NCBI GenBank assembly: GCA_934777095.1 | Contig: CAKVNP010000167.1 | Location: 1-5,637 of the forward strand | Length of the DNA stretch: 5,637 bases | Source of the DNA: an uncultured Clostridium sp. | Lineage (GTDB): Bacteria; Bacillota; Clostridia; Clostridiales; Clostridiaceae | Direction of reading: 5' to 3' | Part shown: positions 1-4,686 of the stretch, one piece after another | Layout: each line of letters starts with the position of its first letter | Position numbering within the stretch: position 1 is the first letter of the stretch | Program-made: the position numbers and the translations under genes | Notes under the pieces: generated by a model | Seen by the model: only the letters and a program-made list of their open reading frames with translations | What the model was told of the DNA's origin: nothing | Database searches by the model: none

Positions 1-11
1 AAGCTAGATTA

Positions 12-43
12 TATAAAATTTAAGTAAAAAGAGTATAAGGGGG
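12..43 (+). promoter_or_regulatory. Possible -10 element and ribosome binding site ahead of the PTS gene
   Basis: AAGGGGG at 37-43 lies 8 bases before the ATG at 52 and is a good Shine-Dalgarno sequence that supports this start. TATAAA at 12-17 could be a sigma-A -10 box, but any -35 box would fall left of the window, so the promoter is only a guess. No catabolite-responsive element or antiterminator hairpin is visible in the 51 bases available. Confidence 0.4.
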
Positions 44-51
44 AAAATAAA

Positions 52-1713
52 ATGAGTAAAGAAAAGAAAAAAGGAAAAGTACTTTCATTTGATTTTTGGC
101 AAAAATTTGGTAAAACATTAATGGTAGTTATAGCTGTTATGCCAGCAGCTGGTTTAATGATTTGTGCAGCAAAATTATTAACAATGTATTTTGATGCACA
201 ATTCATCACTACAGTAGCTAACGTATTAGATAATATTGGATGGGCGATAATAGGTAATTTACATATCCTATTTGCTGTCGCTATCGGTGGTTCATGGGCT
301 AAAGAAAGAGCTGGTGGAGCATTTGCCGGATTACTTTCATTCATACTAATTAACCGTATTACAGGCGCTATCTTTGGTGTTTCTTCAGAAATGTTATCAG
401 ATAGCACTGCAACAGTTAAATCTTTATTAGGAGCAACATTAACAGTTCCAGATTACTTTACTTCTATATTAGGATCACCAGCGCTTAATATGGGTGTGTT
501 TGTTGGTATTATTGCAGGTTTCTTAGGTGCAGTATTATATAATAAATACTACAACTATAGTAAACTTCCACAAGCGTTAAGCTTCTTTAATGGTAAAAGA
601 TTTGTACCTTTCGTAGTAATTTTATGGTCAACAGTAGTAGCAGTAGCACTTTCAATTATCTGGCCTTTTGCACAAGGAGCTTTAAATAGCTTTGGTATCT
701 GGCTTGCTAATTCAAGAGATAGTGCACCAATTTTAGCACCATTCGTATATGGATGTTTAGAACGTTTATTATTACCATTTGGTTTACATCACATGTTAAC
801 AGTTCCAGTAAACTACACAGAACTTGGTGGAGTTTATACAACACTTACAGGTGCTGCAGCAGGAACAGTAGTTGCAGGACAAGATCCATTATGGTTTGCA
901 TGGATTACTGATTTAATTAACTTAAAGAAAGCAGGCGATATGACAACATATCAAACATTAATTGATACAGTAGTGCCAGCTAGATTCAAAGTAGGACAAG
1001 TAATACTTTCTACAGCTTCATTATTAGGGATAGCTTTAGCCATGTATGTAAACGTTGATAAGGATAAGAAGAAAAAATACAAATCAATGTTCATATCAAT
1101 AGGACTTGCAGTATTCTTAACAGGTGTAAGTGAACCAATCGAATTCTTATTTATGTTCCTTTCACCAGTACTATATGTAGTATATGCAGTAATCACAGGT
1201 ATAGGATTTGCAATTGCAGATTTATTTAACCTAAGAGTACATGCTTTTGGAGCAATCGAATTATTAGCTAGAATTCCTATGCTTGTAAATGCAGGGTTAG
1301 TTGGCGATGTAATAAACTTTGTAATAGCATGTGCAGCTTTCTTTGGACTTAACTTTGGAGTATTTAACTTCTGTATCAAGAAATTAAACATTCCTACACC
1401 AGGAAGACTTGGTAACTATGATGAGGATGAGAAGGTTGAAAATGGAGCAAAGAACGGTGGAGCAACATCAAATGATGCACAAGCTTTAGCAATTATTTCT
1501 TTACTAGGTGAAAAAGAAAACATTGAAGAAGTAGATGCTTGCATGACTAGATTAAGAGTTACTGTTAAAGATAAATCAAAAGTAGCAGATGAAGCAGCAT
1601 GGAAAAAGAATGGAGCTTTAGGTCTTATTCTTAAGGATAAAGGTATACAAGCAATATACGGACCAAAAGCTGACGTATTAAAATCAAATATTTTAGATAT
1701 TATAGGAGAGTAA
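52..1713 (+). CDS. PTS sugar transporter subunit IICB, glucose/maltose/alpha-glucoside subfamily
   Basis: This is a membrane permease that imports and phosphorylates a sugar, taking phosphate from HPr through a separate EIIA. The EIIC domain covers about residues 12-450 and is strongly hydrophobic. It contains PFGLHHM (242-248) and the substrate-site motif GVSEPIEF (358-365), which corresponds to GITE in this superfamily. A hydrophilic linker (about 455-477) leads to a C-terminal EIIB domain of about 75 residues. Its motif DACMTRLRV carries the phosphorylated cysteine, Cys497. No EIIA domain follows. The 553-residue length and the C-to-B order fit the alpha-glucoside/maltose IICB branch (MalB/AglA-like), but the exact sugar (maltose, another alpha-glucoside or glucose) cannot be read from sequence. 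The EEP-family gene starts 6 bases downstream and its ribosome binding site lies inside this gene, so the two are co-transcribed. Family is certain; substrate is inference. Confidence 0.93.
   Translation: MSKEKKKGKVLSFDFWQKFGKTLMVVIAVMPAAGLMICAAKLLTMYFDAQFITTVANVLDNIGWAIIGNLHILFAVAIGGSWAKERAGGAFAGLLSFILINRITGAIFGVSSEMLSDSTATVKSLLGATLTVPDYFTSILGSPALNMGVFVGIIAGFLGAVLYNKYYNYSKLPQALSFFNGKRFVPFVVILWSTVVAVALSIIWPFAQGALNSFGIWLANSRDSAPILAPFVYGCLERLLLPFGLHHMLTVPVNYTELGGVYTTLTGAAAGTVVAGQDPLWFAWITDLINLKKAGDMTTYQTLIDTVVPARFKVGQVILSTASLLGIALAMYVNVDKDKKKKYKSMFISIGLAVFLTGVSEPIEFLFMFLSPVLYVVYAVITGIGFAIADLFNLRVHAFGAIELLARIPMLVNAGLVGDVINFVIACAAFFGLNFGVFNFCIKKLNIPTPGRLGNYDEDEKVENGAKNGGATSNDAQALAIISLLGEKENIEEVDACMTRLRVTVKDKSKVADEAAWKKNGALGLILKDKGIQAIYGPKADVLKSNILDIIGE
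1704..1710 (+). promoter_or_regulatory. Ribosome binding site of the EEP gene inside the PTS gene
   Basis: AGGAGAG sits in the last codons of the PTS gene, 9 bases before the ATG at 1720. It supports that start and suggests the two genes are translated from one message. Confidence 0.75.
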
Positions 1714-1719
1714 AGAAGA

Positions 1720-2502
1720 ATGAAGTTTTTAACATTAAATTGCCACTCATGGCAGGAAAAAGATCAAATAGAGAAAATTAAAAAAGTTGCTTCCATGATT
1801 AAAGAGATGCAATATGATGTTATAGCGCTTCAGGAAGTCAGCCAACATAAAGATTCTAAGATATATAAAGATAATATTAAAGAAGATAATTATGTAAAAG
1901 TATTATTAGATGAACTTAAGAAAATTAATGTTGATAACTACGATTATGTATGGGATTTCTCACATATGGGTTACGACATTTATGAAGAGGGATTAGCAAT
2001 ACTTACTAGACATAAAATAGTAGAAAAAGATTCTTTCTATATTTCAAAAGATAAGACAATAACAAACTACAAAAGCAGAAAAATAGTAAAAGCAACTATT
2101 GAAATTGACGGTGAAAACATTGATTTTTATAGCTGTCATTTAGGTTGGTGGAATGATGAAACAGAACCGTTTAAGGATCAGGCCGATACATTAAAGAAAA
2201 TGATTGATTTTACTAAAAAGAACTTTATTATGGGAGACTTTAATAATGATGCATTTGTAAGGAATGAAGGATATGATTATTTATTGTCACTTGGATTAAA
2301 GGATACATTCCTTTTAGCAGCAGATAAAGATTCAGGAGTAACAGCTAGTGGAGAAATAGATGGCTGGGAAAAATCATTAAGCAATAAAAGGTTAGATTTA
2401 ATATTAACTAATAGTAATGATGATATTAAAACTAGTAAAGTATTGTTTAATACAAAAGAAACAATAGTTTCAGATCATTATGGTGTGTTTATTGAAATAT
2501 AG
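1720..2502 (+). CDS. Endonuclease/exonuclease/phosphatase (EEP) family hydrolase
   Basis: This is a 260-residue, soluble, divalent-metal-dependent phosphoesterase of the DNase I/exonuclease III/sphingomyelinase fold, with no signal peptide, so it is probably cytoplasmic. All core motifs are present and in order: N7 in TLNCHSW, the metal ligand E39 in ALQEV, H140 in SCHLGWW, D173 and N175 in MGDFNND, D226 in RLDLILTN, and the catalytic pair D252-H253 in SDHYGVF. It should therefore be active. The length suits a complete single-domain member. It lies 6 bases after the PTS permease and ends at a strong terminator, so it is the last gene of that operon. Members of this fold cut DNA, RNA, phospholipids or small phosphorylated molecules, and sequence alone does not say which. 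Its position suggests a sugar-phosphate or other metabolic phosphatase rather than a DNA repair enzyme, but that is inference. Confidence 0.88.
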   Translation: MKFLTLNCHSWQEKDQIEKIKKVASMIKEMQYDVIALQEVSQHKDSKIYKDNIKEDNYVKVLLDELKKINVDNYDYVWDFSHMGYDIYEEGLAILTRHKIVEKDSFYISKDKTITNYKSRKIVKATIEIDGENIDFYSCHLGWWNDETEPFKDQADTLKKMIDFTKKNFIMGDFNNDAFVRNEGYDYLLSLGLKDTFLLAADKDSGVTASGEIDGWEKSLSNKRLDLILTNSNDDIKTSKVLFNTKETIVSDHYGVFIEI

Positions 2503-2510
2503 ATAAAGGG

Positions 2511-2545
2511 AAGAGAGCTATTACCAAGGTAATAGCTCTCTTTTT
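2511..2545 (+). terminator. Rho-independent terminator of the PTS-EEP operon
   Basis: The arms at 2511-2525 and 2528-2542 are perfectly complementary over 15 bases, with an AA centre, so in practice a stem of about 13 bp with a small loop. The 3' arm runs straight into TTTTT ending at 2545. It starts 9 bases after the EEP stop codon. On the minus strand the hairpin is followed only by TTCCCTTTATC, so it may act weakly for the opposing spore protein gene too. Its tip, CTATTACC-AA-GGTAAT, resembles the first hairpin of the repeat array at 2951-3279. Confidence 0.92.
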
Positions 2546-2571
2546 GTGTAATAAATTGTGTTTAATTTAGG

Positions 2572-2754
2572 TTATTTTAGTCCTTGTTCGTACTGTTCAA
2601 CCATTTTCTTAACCATTTCTCCACCAACGCTTCCGCATTGTTTAGAAGTAAGGTTACCATTGTAGTCTGAGAAAGGAACTCCCATTTCACTTGCTACTTG
2701 GTTTTTGAATTGAGATAAACCGTTTTTTGCTTCTGGAACTAATTTTTGAGCCAT
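2572..2754 (-). CDS. Alpha/beta-type small acid-soluble spore protein (SASP)
   Basis: This 60-residue protein binds and protects spore DNA and is later degraded at germination as an amino acid source. It shows both family signatures: the germination-protease region around NQVASEMGV (residues 18-26, predicted cut between E23 and M24) and the C-terminal block SVGGEMVKKMVEQYE (residues 42-56). Residue 40 is Cys, in KQCG, where the Bacillus proteins usually have a deamidation-prone Asn before Gly; as I recall, Cys is also seen here in other clostridial SASPs. Length is typical. The start is fixed by AAGGAGGG on the minus strand at 2762-2769, 7 bases upstream. It is a single-gene unit, convergent with the PTS-EEP operon. 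Sigma-G control in the forespore is expected for the family. Confidence 0.96.
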   Translation of the reverse strand: MAQKLVPEAKNGLSQFKNQVASEMGVPFSDYNGNLTSKQCGSVGGEMVKKMVEQYEQGLK

Positions 2755-2761
2755 TCAATGA

Positions 2762-2769
2762 CCCTCCTT
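2762..2769 (-). promoter_or_regulatory. Strong ribosome binding site of the SASP gene
   Basis: AAGGAGGG on the minus strand, 7 bases before the ATG, is a near-perfect match to the anti-Shine-Dalgarno sequence, as expected for a gene expressed at very high level in the forespore. Confidence 0.85.
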
Positions 2770-2793
2770 AAATAAACTTAATTTATTTTATTT

Positions 2794-2813
2794 TGTAAGC
2801 TCTTCTGCTTACA
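2794..2813 (-). promoter_or_regulatory. Hairpin at the predicted 5' end of the SASP mRNA
   Basis: TGTAAGC (2794-2800) and GCTTACA (2807-2813) pair perfectly over 7 bp around a 6-base loop. If the -10 element at 2818-2824 is used, transcription would start at about 2811, putting the hairpin at or next to the mRNA 5' end, where such stems often protect messages from decay. The stem is seen; the role is inferred. Confidence 0.45.
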
Positions 2814-2817
2814 CTAG

Positions 2818-2824
2818 TATTATG
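2818..2824 (-). promoter_or_regulatory. Possible sigma-G -10 element for the SASP gene
   Basis: The minus strand reads CATAATA, which fits the sigma-G -10 pattern (CAT-n-n-TA). The -35 region about 17-18 bases further upstream (GGTTA near 2842-2846) is a poor match, so the call rests on the -10 element and on what is known of SASP regulation. Confidence 0.35.
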
Positions 2825-2948
2825 TGCAGCTGAAGTTTATATAACCTATAAAAACAAAGGTAATAGAGGAAAAATTGTTAATAAAAATGCAAACTTTAGA
2901 AAAACAAGAAAAATAATAAATTAATAATAGATTAGAAAAATGAATCCT
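2825..2948. other. AT-rich gap without a gene
   Basis: This A-rich stretch between the SASP promoter and the repeat array holds no plausible gene with a ribosome binding site. The only structure of note is CAAAGGTAATAG at 2855-2866, which matches the right half of the CTATTACC-AAA-GGTAAT hairpin of the array and may be a decayed copy. Confidence 0.5.
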
Positions 2949-2950
2949 AT

Positions 2951-3279
2951 CTATTACCAAAGGTAATCGACTGATCTGCTTTAGCACTTTACACTTTGCC
3001 ACCGGCAATAACACTCTAGAATATAAAATAATATAAAATTTCCGTGAAGGGATTTTCTCCATATTGCATCTATTACCAAAGGTAATCTGTTGACCTGCTT
3101 TAGCACTTTACACTTTGCCACAGGCAATAACACTCTAAAACATAAATTAATATAAAATTTCCCTAAAGGAATTTTCTCCTTACCGCAACTATTGCCAAAG
3201 GCAATCAACTAGCTTTGCCAAGCAACTACTCTCTCTAAAATAAAAAGAAATTCCCCTAAGGGAATTTCCTCCTTCTACC
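2951..3279. repeat. Tandem array: three copies of a structured ~119-bp intergenic unit
   Basis: Copy 1 is 2951-3069, copy 2 is 3070-3188, and copy 3 is about 3189-3279. The first two have an exact 119-base period and about 87% identity by hand count (15 differences). Copy 3 is more diverged and about 24 bases shorter in its middle. Each copy carries three hairpins. A is CTATTACC-AAA-GGTAAT type (2953-2967, 3072-3086, 3191-3205). B is TTGCC-nnn-GGCAA (2996-3008, 3115-3127, shortened at 3215-3225). C is AAAATTTC/GGAATTTT type (3035-3056, 3154-3175, 3247-3268). The block ACTTTACACTTTGCCAC is unchanged between copies 1 and 2. In copy 3, hairpin A is ATTGCC/GGCAAT, a paired change that keeps the stem. 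The array lies directly downstream of the ECF gene. Read-through minus-strand ORFs across it only echo the repeat. I do not recognise the family. Confidence 0.85.
3237..3268 (-). terminator. Rho-independent terminator of the PspC-ECF operon, inside repeat copy 3
   Basis: On the minus strand GAAATTCCC and GGGAATTTC form a perfect 9-bp stem around a 4-base loop (+ strand arms 3247-3255 and 3260-3268), followed by TTTTTATTTT (complement of 3237-3246). It lies about 60 bases past the ECF stop codon. The matching hairpins in copies 1 and 2 are weaker and are followed by AT-rich rather than pure T tracts on this strand. Confidence 0.8.
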
Positions 3280-3300
3280 TAGCCTTGGCCAACATTCACT

Positions 3301-3333
3301 TTAACATTTACTTCGTGTAGAAGAAAATGTTAA
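3301..3333 (-). other. Hairpin overlapping the ECF gene stop codon
   Basis: TTAACATTT (3301-3309) pairs with AAATGTTAA (3325-3333), and inside it CTTC (3311-3314) pairs with GAAG (3320-3323) around GTGTA, making a long two-part stem. The ECF stop codon (complement of 3330-3332) lies within the lower stem. On the minus strand no T tract follows, so it is not a classical terminator for that gene. On the plus strand the following CTTCTTCTCATTTTATTT is only moderately T-rich. It may protect the 3' end of the message or be an extra stem upstream of the true terminator. Confidence 0.55.
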
Positions 3334-3920
3334 CTTCTTCTCATTTTATTTACCGCCCCAACTATTGGAATAGCAATAACAGCAGAAAGTATTGCTTCAG
3401 CAACACCGTTTGTACCGATAACTGTAAGTAATGCTCCACCAACCATGTCAGTAGAGATATTTTTAGCAGCTGCATATCTTTCTAAATAGATTAAATAAGT
3501 TAATCCTAAAACACCAATAGTATTTGTTAAAGTACCAGCAATAGCAGCAATACCAACTGTAAGTGATTTGTTTTTAAACTTATTCTTTAAAAAATTATAA
3601 ACATAATATGAAACAATACCAATCATTATTCTTGGAACTAAAGCAATTAGTGGATTCCAAAAGATAAAAGATGTCAGATTTGGCGTGGTGAAATTTTGAT
3701 ACATAGAAAATAATCCAAAAATAAGTCCGATAGTTCCACCAACAACTGGTCCTTCTAAAATTGCTCCAATAATTACTGGTATATGCATAATAGTTAAATT
3801 AATAACAGGTAGATGAATTATACCAAGAGGAGTAATACCTAAGAAAATGGATATTCCTCCAAGCATTCCTATAATAACAAGTTTCTTTATTCTGTTTGAT
3901 GAGTATGCTGAGTTATTCAT
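3330..3920 (-). CDS. ECF transporter S component (vitamin-binding membrane subunit), possibly pantothenate type
   Basis: This is a 196-residue integral membrane protein with about six hydrophobic segments, the size usual for S components of energy-coupling-factor vitamin transporters. It begins with a short cytoplasmic N terminus and a Gly-rich first helix (GMLGG, residues 18-22), close to where S components carry the small-residue face that docks on EcfT. The block IMHIPVIIGAILEGP (44-58), then GLIFGLFS (65-72) and WNPLIALVPRIMIG (88-101), is typical of the general ECF_trnsprt family and reminds me of the predicted pantothenate carriers (PanT). Substrate is therefore tentative; a hydroxymethylpyrimidine, folate or riboflavin type is not excluded. 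No ATPase (EcfA) or EcfT genes are nearby, so it must use a shared energizing module. AGGAGGA on the minus strand at 3927-3933, 6 bases upstream, fixes the start. It follows the PspC gene by 31 bases in one operon, and I see no riboswitch in the leader. Confidence 0.85.
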   Translation of the reverse strand: MNNSAYSSNRIKKLVIIGMLGGISIFLGITPLGIIHLPVINLTIMHIPVIIGAILEGPVVGGTIGLIFGLFSMYQNFTTPNLTSFIFWNPLIALVPRIMIGIVSYYVYNFLKNKFKNKSLTVGIAAIAGTLTNTIGVLGLTYLIYLERYAAAKNISTDMVGGALLTVIGTNGVAEAILSAVIAIPIVGAVNKMRRS

Positions 3921-3926
3921 TATAAG

Positions 3927-3933
3927 TCCTCCT
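3927..3933 (-). promoter_or_regulatory. Ribosome binding site of the ECF S component gene
   Basis: AGGAGGA on the minus strand, 6 bases before the ATG, lies in the 31-base gap after the PspC gene. It supports the start and independent translation within the operon. Confidence 0.8.
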
Positions 3934-3951
3934 AAAACTAATGTTCTTCAA

Positions 3952-4134
3952 TTATTTTTCTGGCATTATTAAAGCACATATTAGATAGATTACAAATGTA
4001 GGAGGGAAAGCAAATAAAAGTATTAATGCAATTATCCTCACAACTGTTACATCTAAATTAAGATAGTCTGCAAATCCATTACAGACTCCACAGATTTTTT
4101 TACCAAAATTAATTTTACATAATTTCTTCTCCAT
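3952..4134 (-). CDS. PspC-domain small membrane protein
   Basis: This is a 60-residue protein made only of a PspC domain. After a basic N terminus (MEKKLCKINFGKK), the segment KICGVCNGFADYLNLD (residues 13-28) matches the family pattern K-x-x-GVxxGxAxYxxxD. VTVVR (29-33) and one transmembrane helix (about 34-56) follow, ending in LIMPEK. In enterobacteria PspC senses and relays membrane stress to the phage-shock system. In Firmicutes, stand-alone short PspC proteins are common and mostly uncharacterised, and no PspA, PspB or LiaRS-like partner is visible here. The start is supported by GAGGAG on the minus strand at 4141-4146, 6 bases upstream. It is the first gene of a leftward operon with the ECF S component, driven by the promoter at 4174-4202. 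The family is clear; the link to vitamin uptake is unexplained. Confidence 0.9.
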   Translation of the reverse strand: MEKKLCKINFGKKICGVCNGFADYLNLDVTVVRIIALILLFAFPPTFVIYLICALIMPEK

Positions 4135-4140
4135 ACAAAT

Positions 4141-4146
4141 CTCCTC
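4141..4146 (-). promoter_or_regulatory. Ribosome binding site of the PspC gene
   Basis: GAGGAG on the minus strand, 6 bases before the ATG at 4134, is a good Shine-Dalgarno sequence and supports the chosen start. Confidence 0.8.
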
Positions 4147-4173
4147 ATAAATATTATTAAATTATCAACATTA

Positions 4174-4202
4174 ATTATATTTTGAAATTGGTTTAATAAC
4201 AA
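4174..4202 (-). promoter_or_regulatory. Sigma-A promoter of the PspC-ECF operon
   Basis: On the minus strand, TTGTTA (4197-4202) and a perfect TATAAT (4174-4179) are separated by exactly 17 bases. Transcription would start near 4167, giving a leader of about 33 bases, too short for a riboswitch. Confidence 0.75.
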
Positions 4203-4280
4203 TATTTTTATGCAAAATTAAATAAAATACTCCATTATTTAGTAGATAATATTAAAATTATATTAAATGTCATGAAAAAC

Positions 4281-4308
4281 TTGAATACTATTATTATTTT
4301 AATATAAA
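4281..4308 (+). promoter_or_regulatory. Sigma-A-like promoter for the Cys-rich protein gene
   Basis: TTGAAT (4281-4286) and TATAAA (4303-4308) are separated by 16 bases. Transcription would begin near 4315, about 20 bases before the ribosome binding site. It diverges from the promoter at 4174-4202; the 78 bases between them are AT-rich with no clear operator. Confidence 0.6.
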
Positions 4309-4333
4309 ATATAACAGATAAAAAAGAAAGTTT

Positions 4334-4339
4334 AGGAGA
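4334..4339 (+). promoter_or_regulatory. Ribosome binding site of the Cys-rich protein gene
   Basis: AGGAGA, 7 bases before the ATG at 4347, is a good Shine-Dalgarno sequence and supports both the reality of this small gene and its start. Confidence 0.75.
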
Positions 4340-4346
4340 AATATTT

Positions 4347-4685
4347 ATGGAATTATTTAAAATAAAAGATTTGGTTTTTAAAAAAGAAGAGTTTTTGGAT
4401 GATATATCAGAATTTGAAGATATTATATTAATATTGCAGGATATGCAGAATGAACTTACATATGATGAAATTGAATGTGTTGGAGAAAATGACTGCTGTA
4501 ATAAGACTAACAAGAATTACGTGGTGGAGATTCATGGGTTTATTAATAGTGAAGATGAATTTATTACACAAGAAGAACTAGAAAAAGGTGGTGTGAAAAT
4601 AGAAGGAGAAAATCTAGATCTATTTGTCATAAGAGTTTATATGTGTGTTCAATGTGGCAAATGGATTATAGATATTTTAGAATAA
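4347..4685 (+). CDS. Small acidic cysteine-containing protein of unknown function
   Basis: This is a 112-residue soluble, strongly acidic protein with no signal peptide or membrane segment. Cysteines cluster at C44, C50 and C51 (in ECVGENDCCN) and at C100 and C103 (in CVQCGKW near the C terminus). The last pair looks like a zinc knuckle, so the protein may fold around a metal, but this is inference. I do not recognise the family with confidence. The C-terminal CxxCG-W/Y-x-I-x-I pattern loosely recalls small conserved clostridial proteins of unknown function. A promoter and a good ribosome binding site precede it, supporting a real gene. It ends 1 base before the start of the TcaA-like membrane protein gene, so the two are almost surely co-transcribed and probably translationally coupled. 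Confidence 0.75.
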   Translation: MELFKIKDLVFKKEEFLDDISEFEDIILILQDMQNELTYDEIECVGENDCCNKTNKNYVVEIHGFINSEDEFITQEELEKGGVKIEGENLDLFVIRVYMCVQCGKWIIDILE

Positions 4686-4686
4686 G

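Noticed and set aside
951..1391. 146-residue minus-strand ORF inside the PTS gene
   Set aside because: It is a shadow of the permease frame, with low-complexity composition and no recognisable domain or ribosome binding site. The same applies to the minus-strand ORF at 9-407.
3011..3034. TATAAA-like -10 boxes within the repeats, suggesting a promoter in each unit
   Set aside because: No -35 box lies at a suitable distance, and such strings are expected by chance in AT-rich DNA.
2820..3208. Two overlapping minus-strand ORFs (80 and 75 residues) with shared segments such as LLPVAKCKVLKQ
   Set aside because: They are translations of the 119-bp repeat units, and their similarity is that of the DNA repeat. 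Neither has a convincing ribosome binding site, and the changes between copies preserve hairpins rather than a protein.
2951..3279. CRISPR array
   Set aside because: The repeats are contiguous 119-bp units with no unique spacers between short identical repeats, and there are no cas genes.
4135..4346. Riboswitch controlling the ECF operon
   Set aside because: The promoter at 4174-4202 leaves a leader of only about 33 bases, and no conserved aptamer pattern is visible.
4235..4513. 92-residue minus-strand ORF opposite the Cys-rich gene
   Set aside because: It overlaps the sigma-A-like promoter and the start of a better-supported gene, and shows no family features. The same holds for the minus-strand ORF at 4677-4922, which is antisense to the TcaA-like gene.
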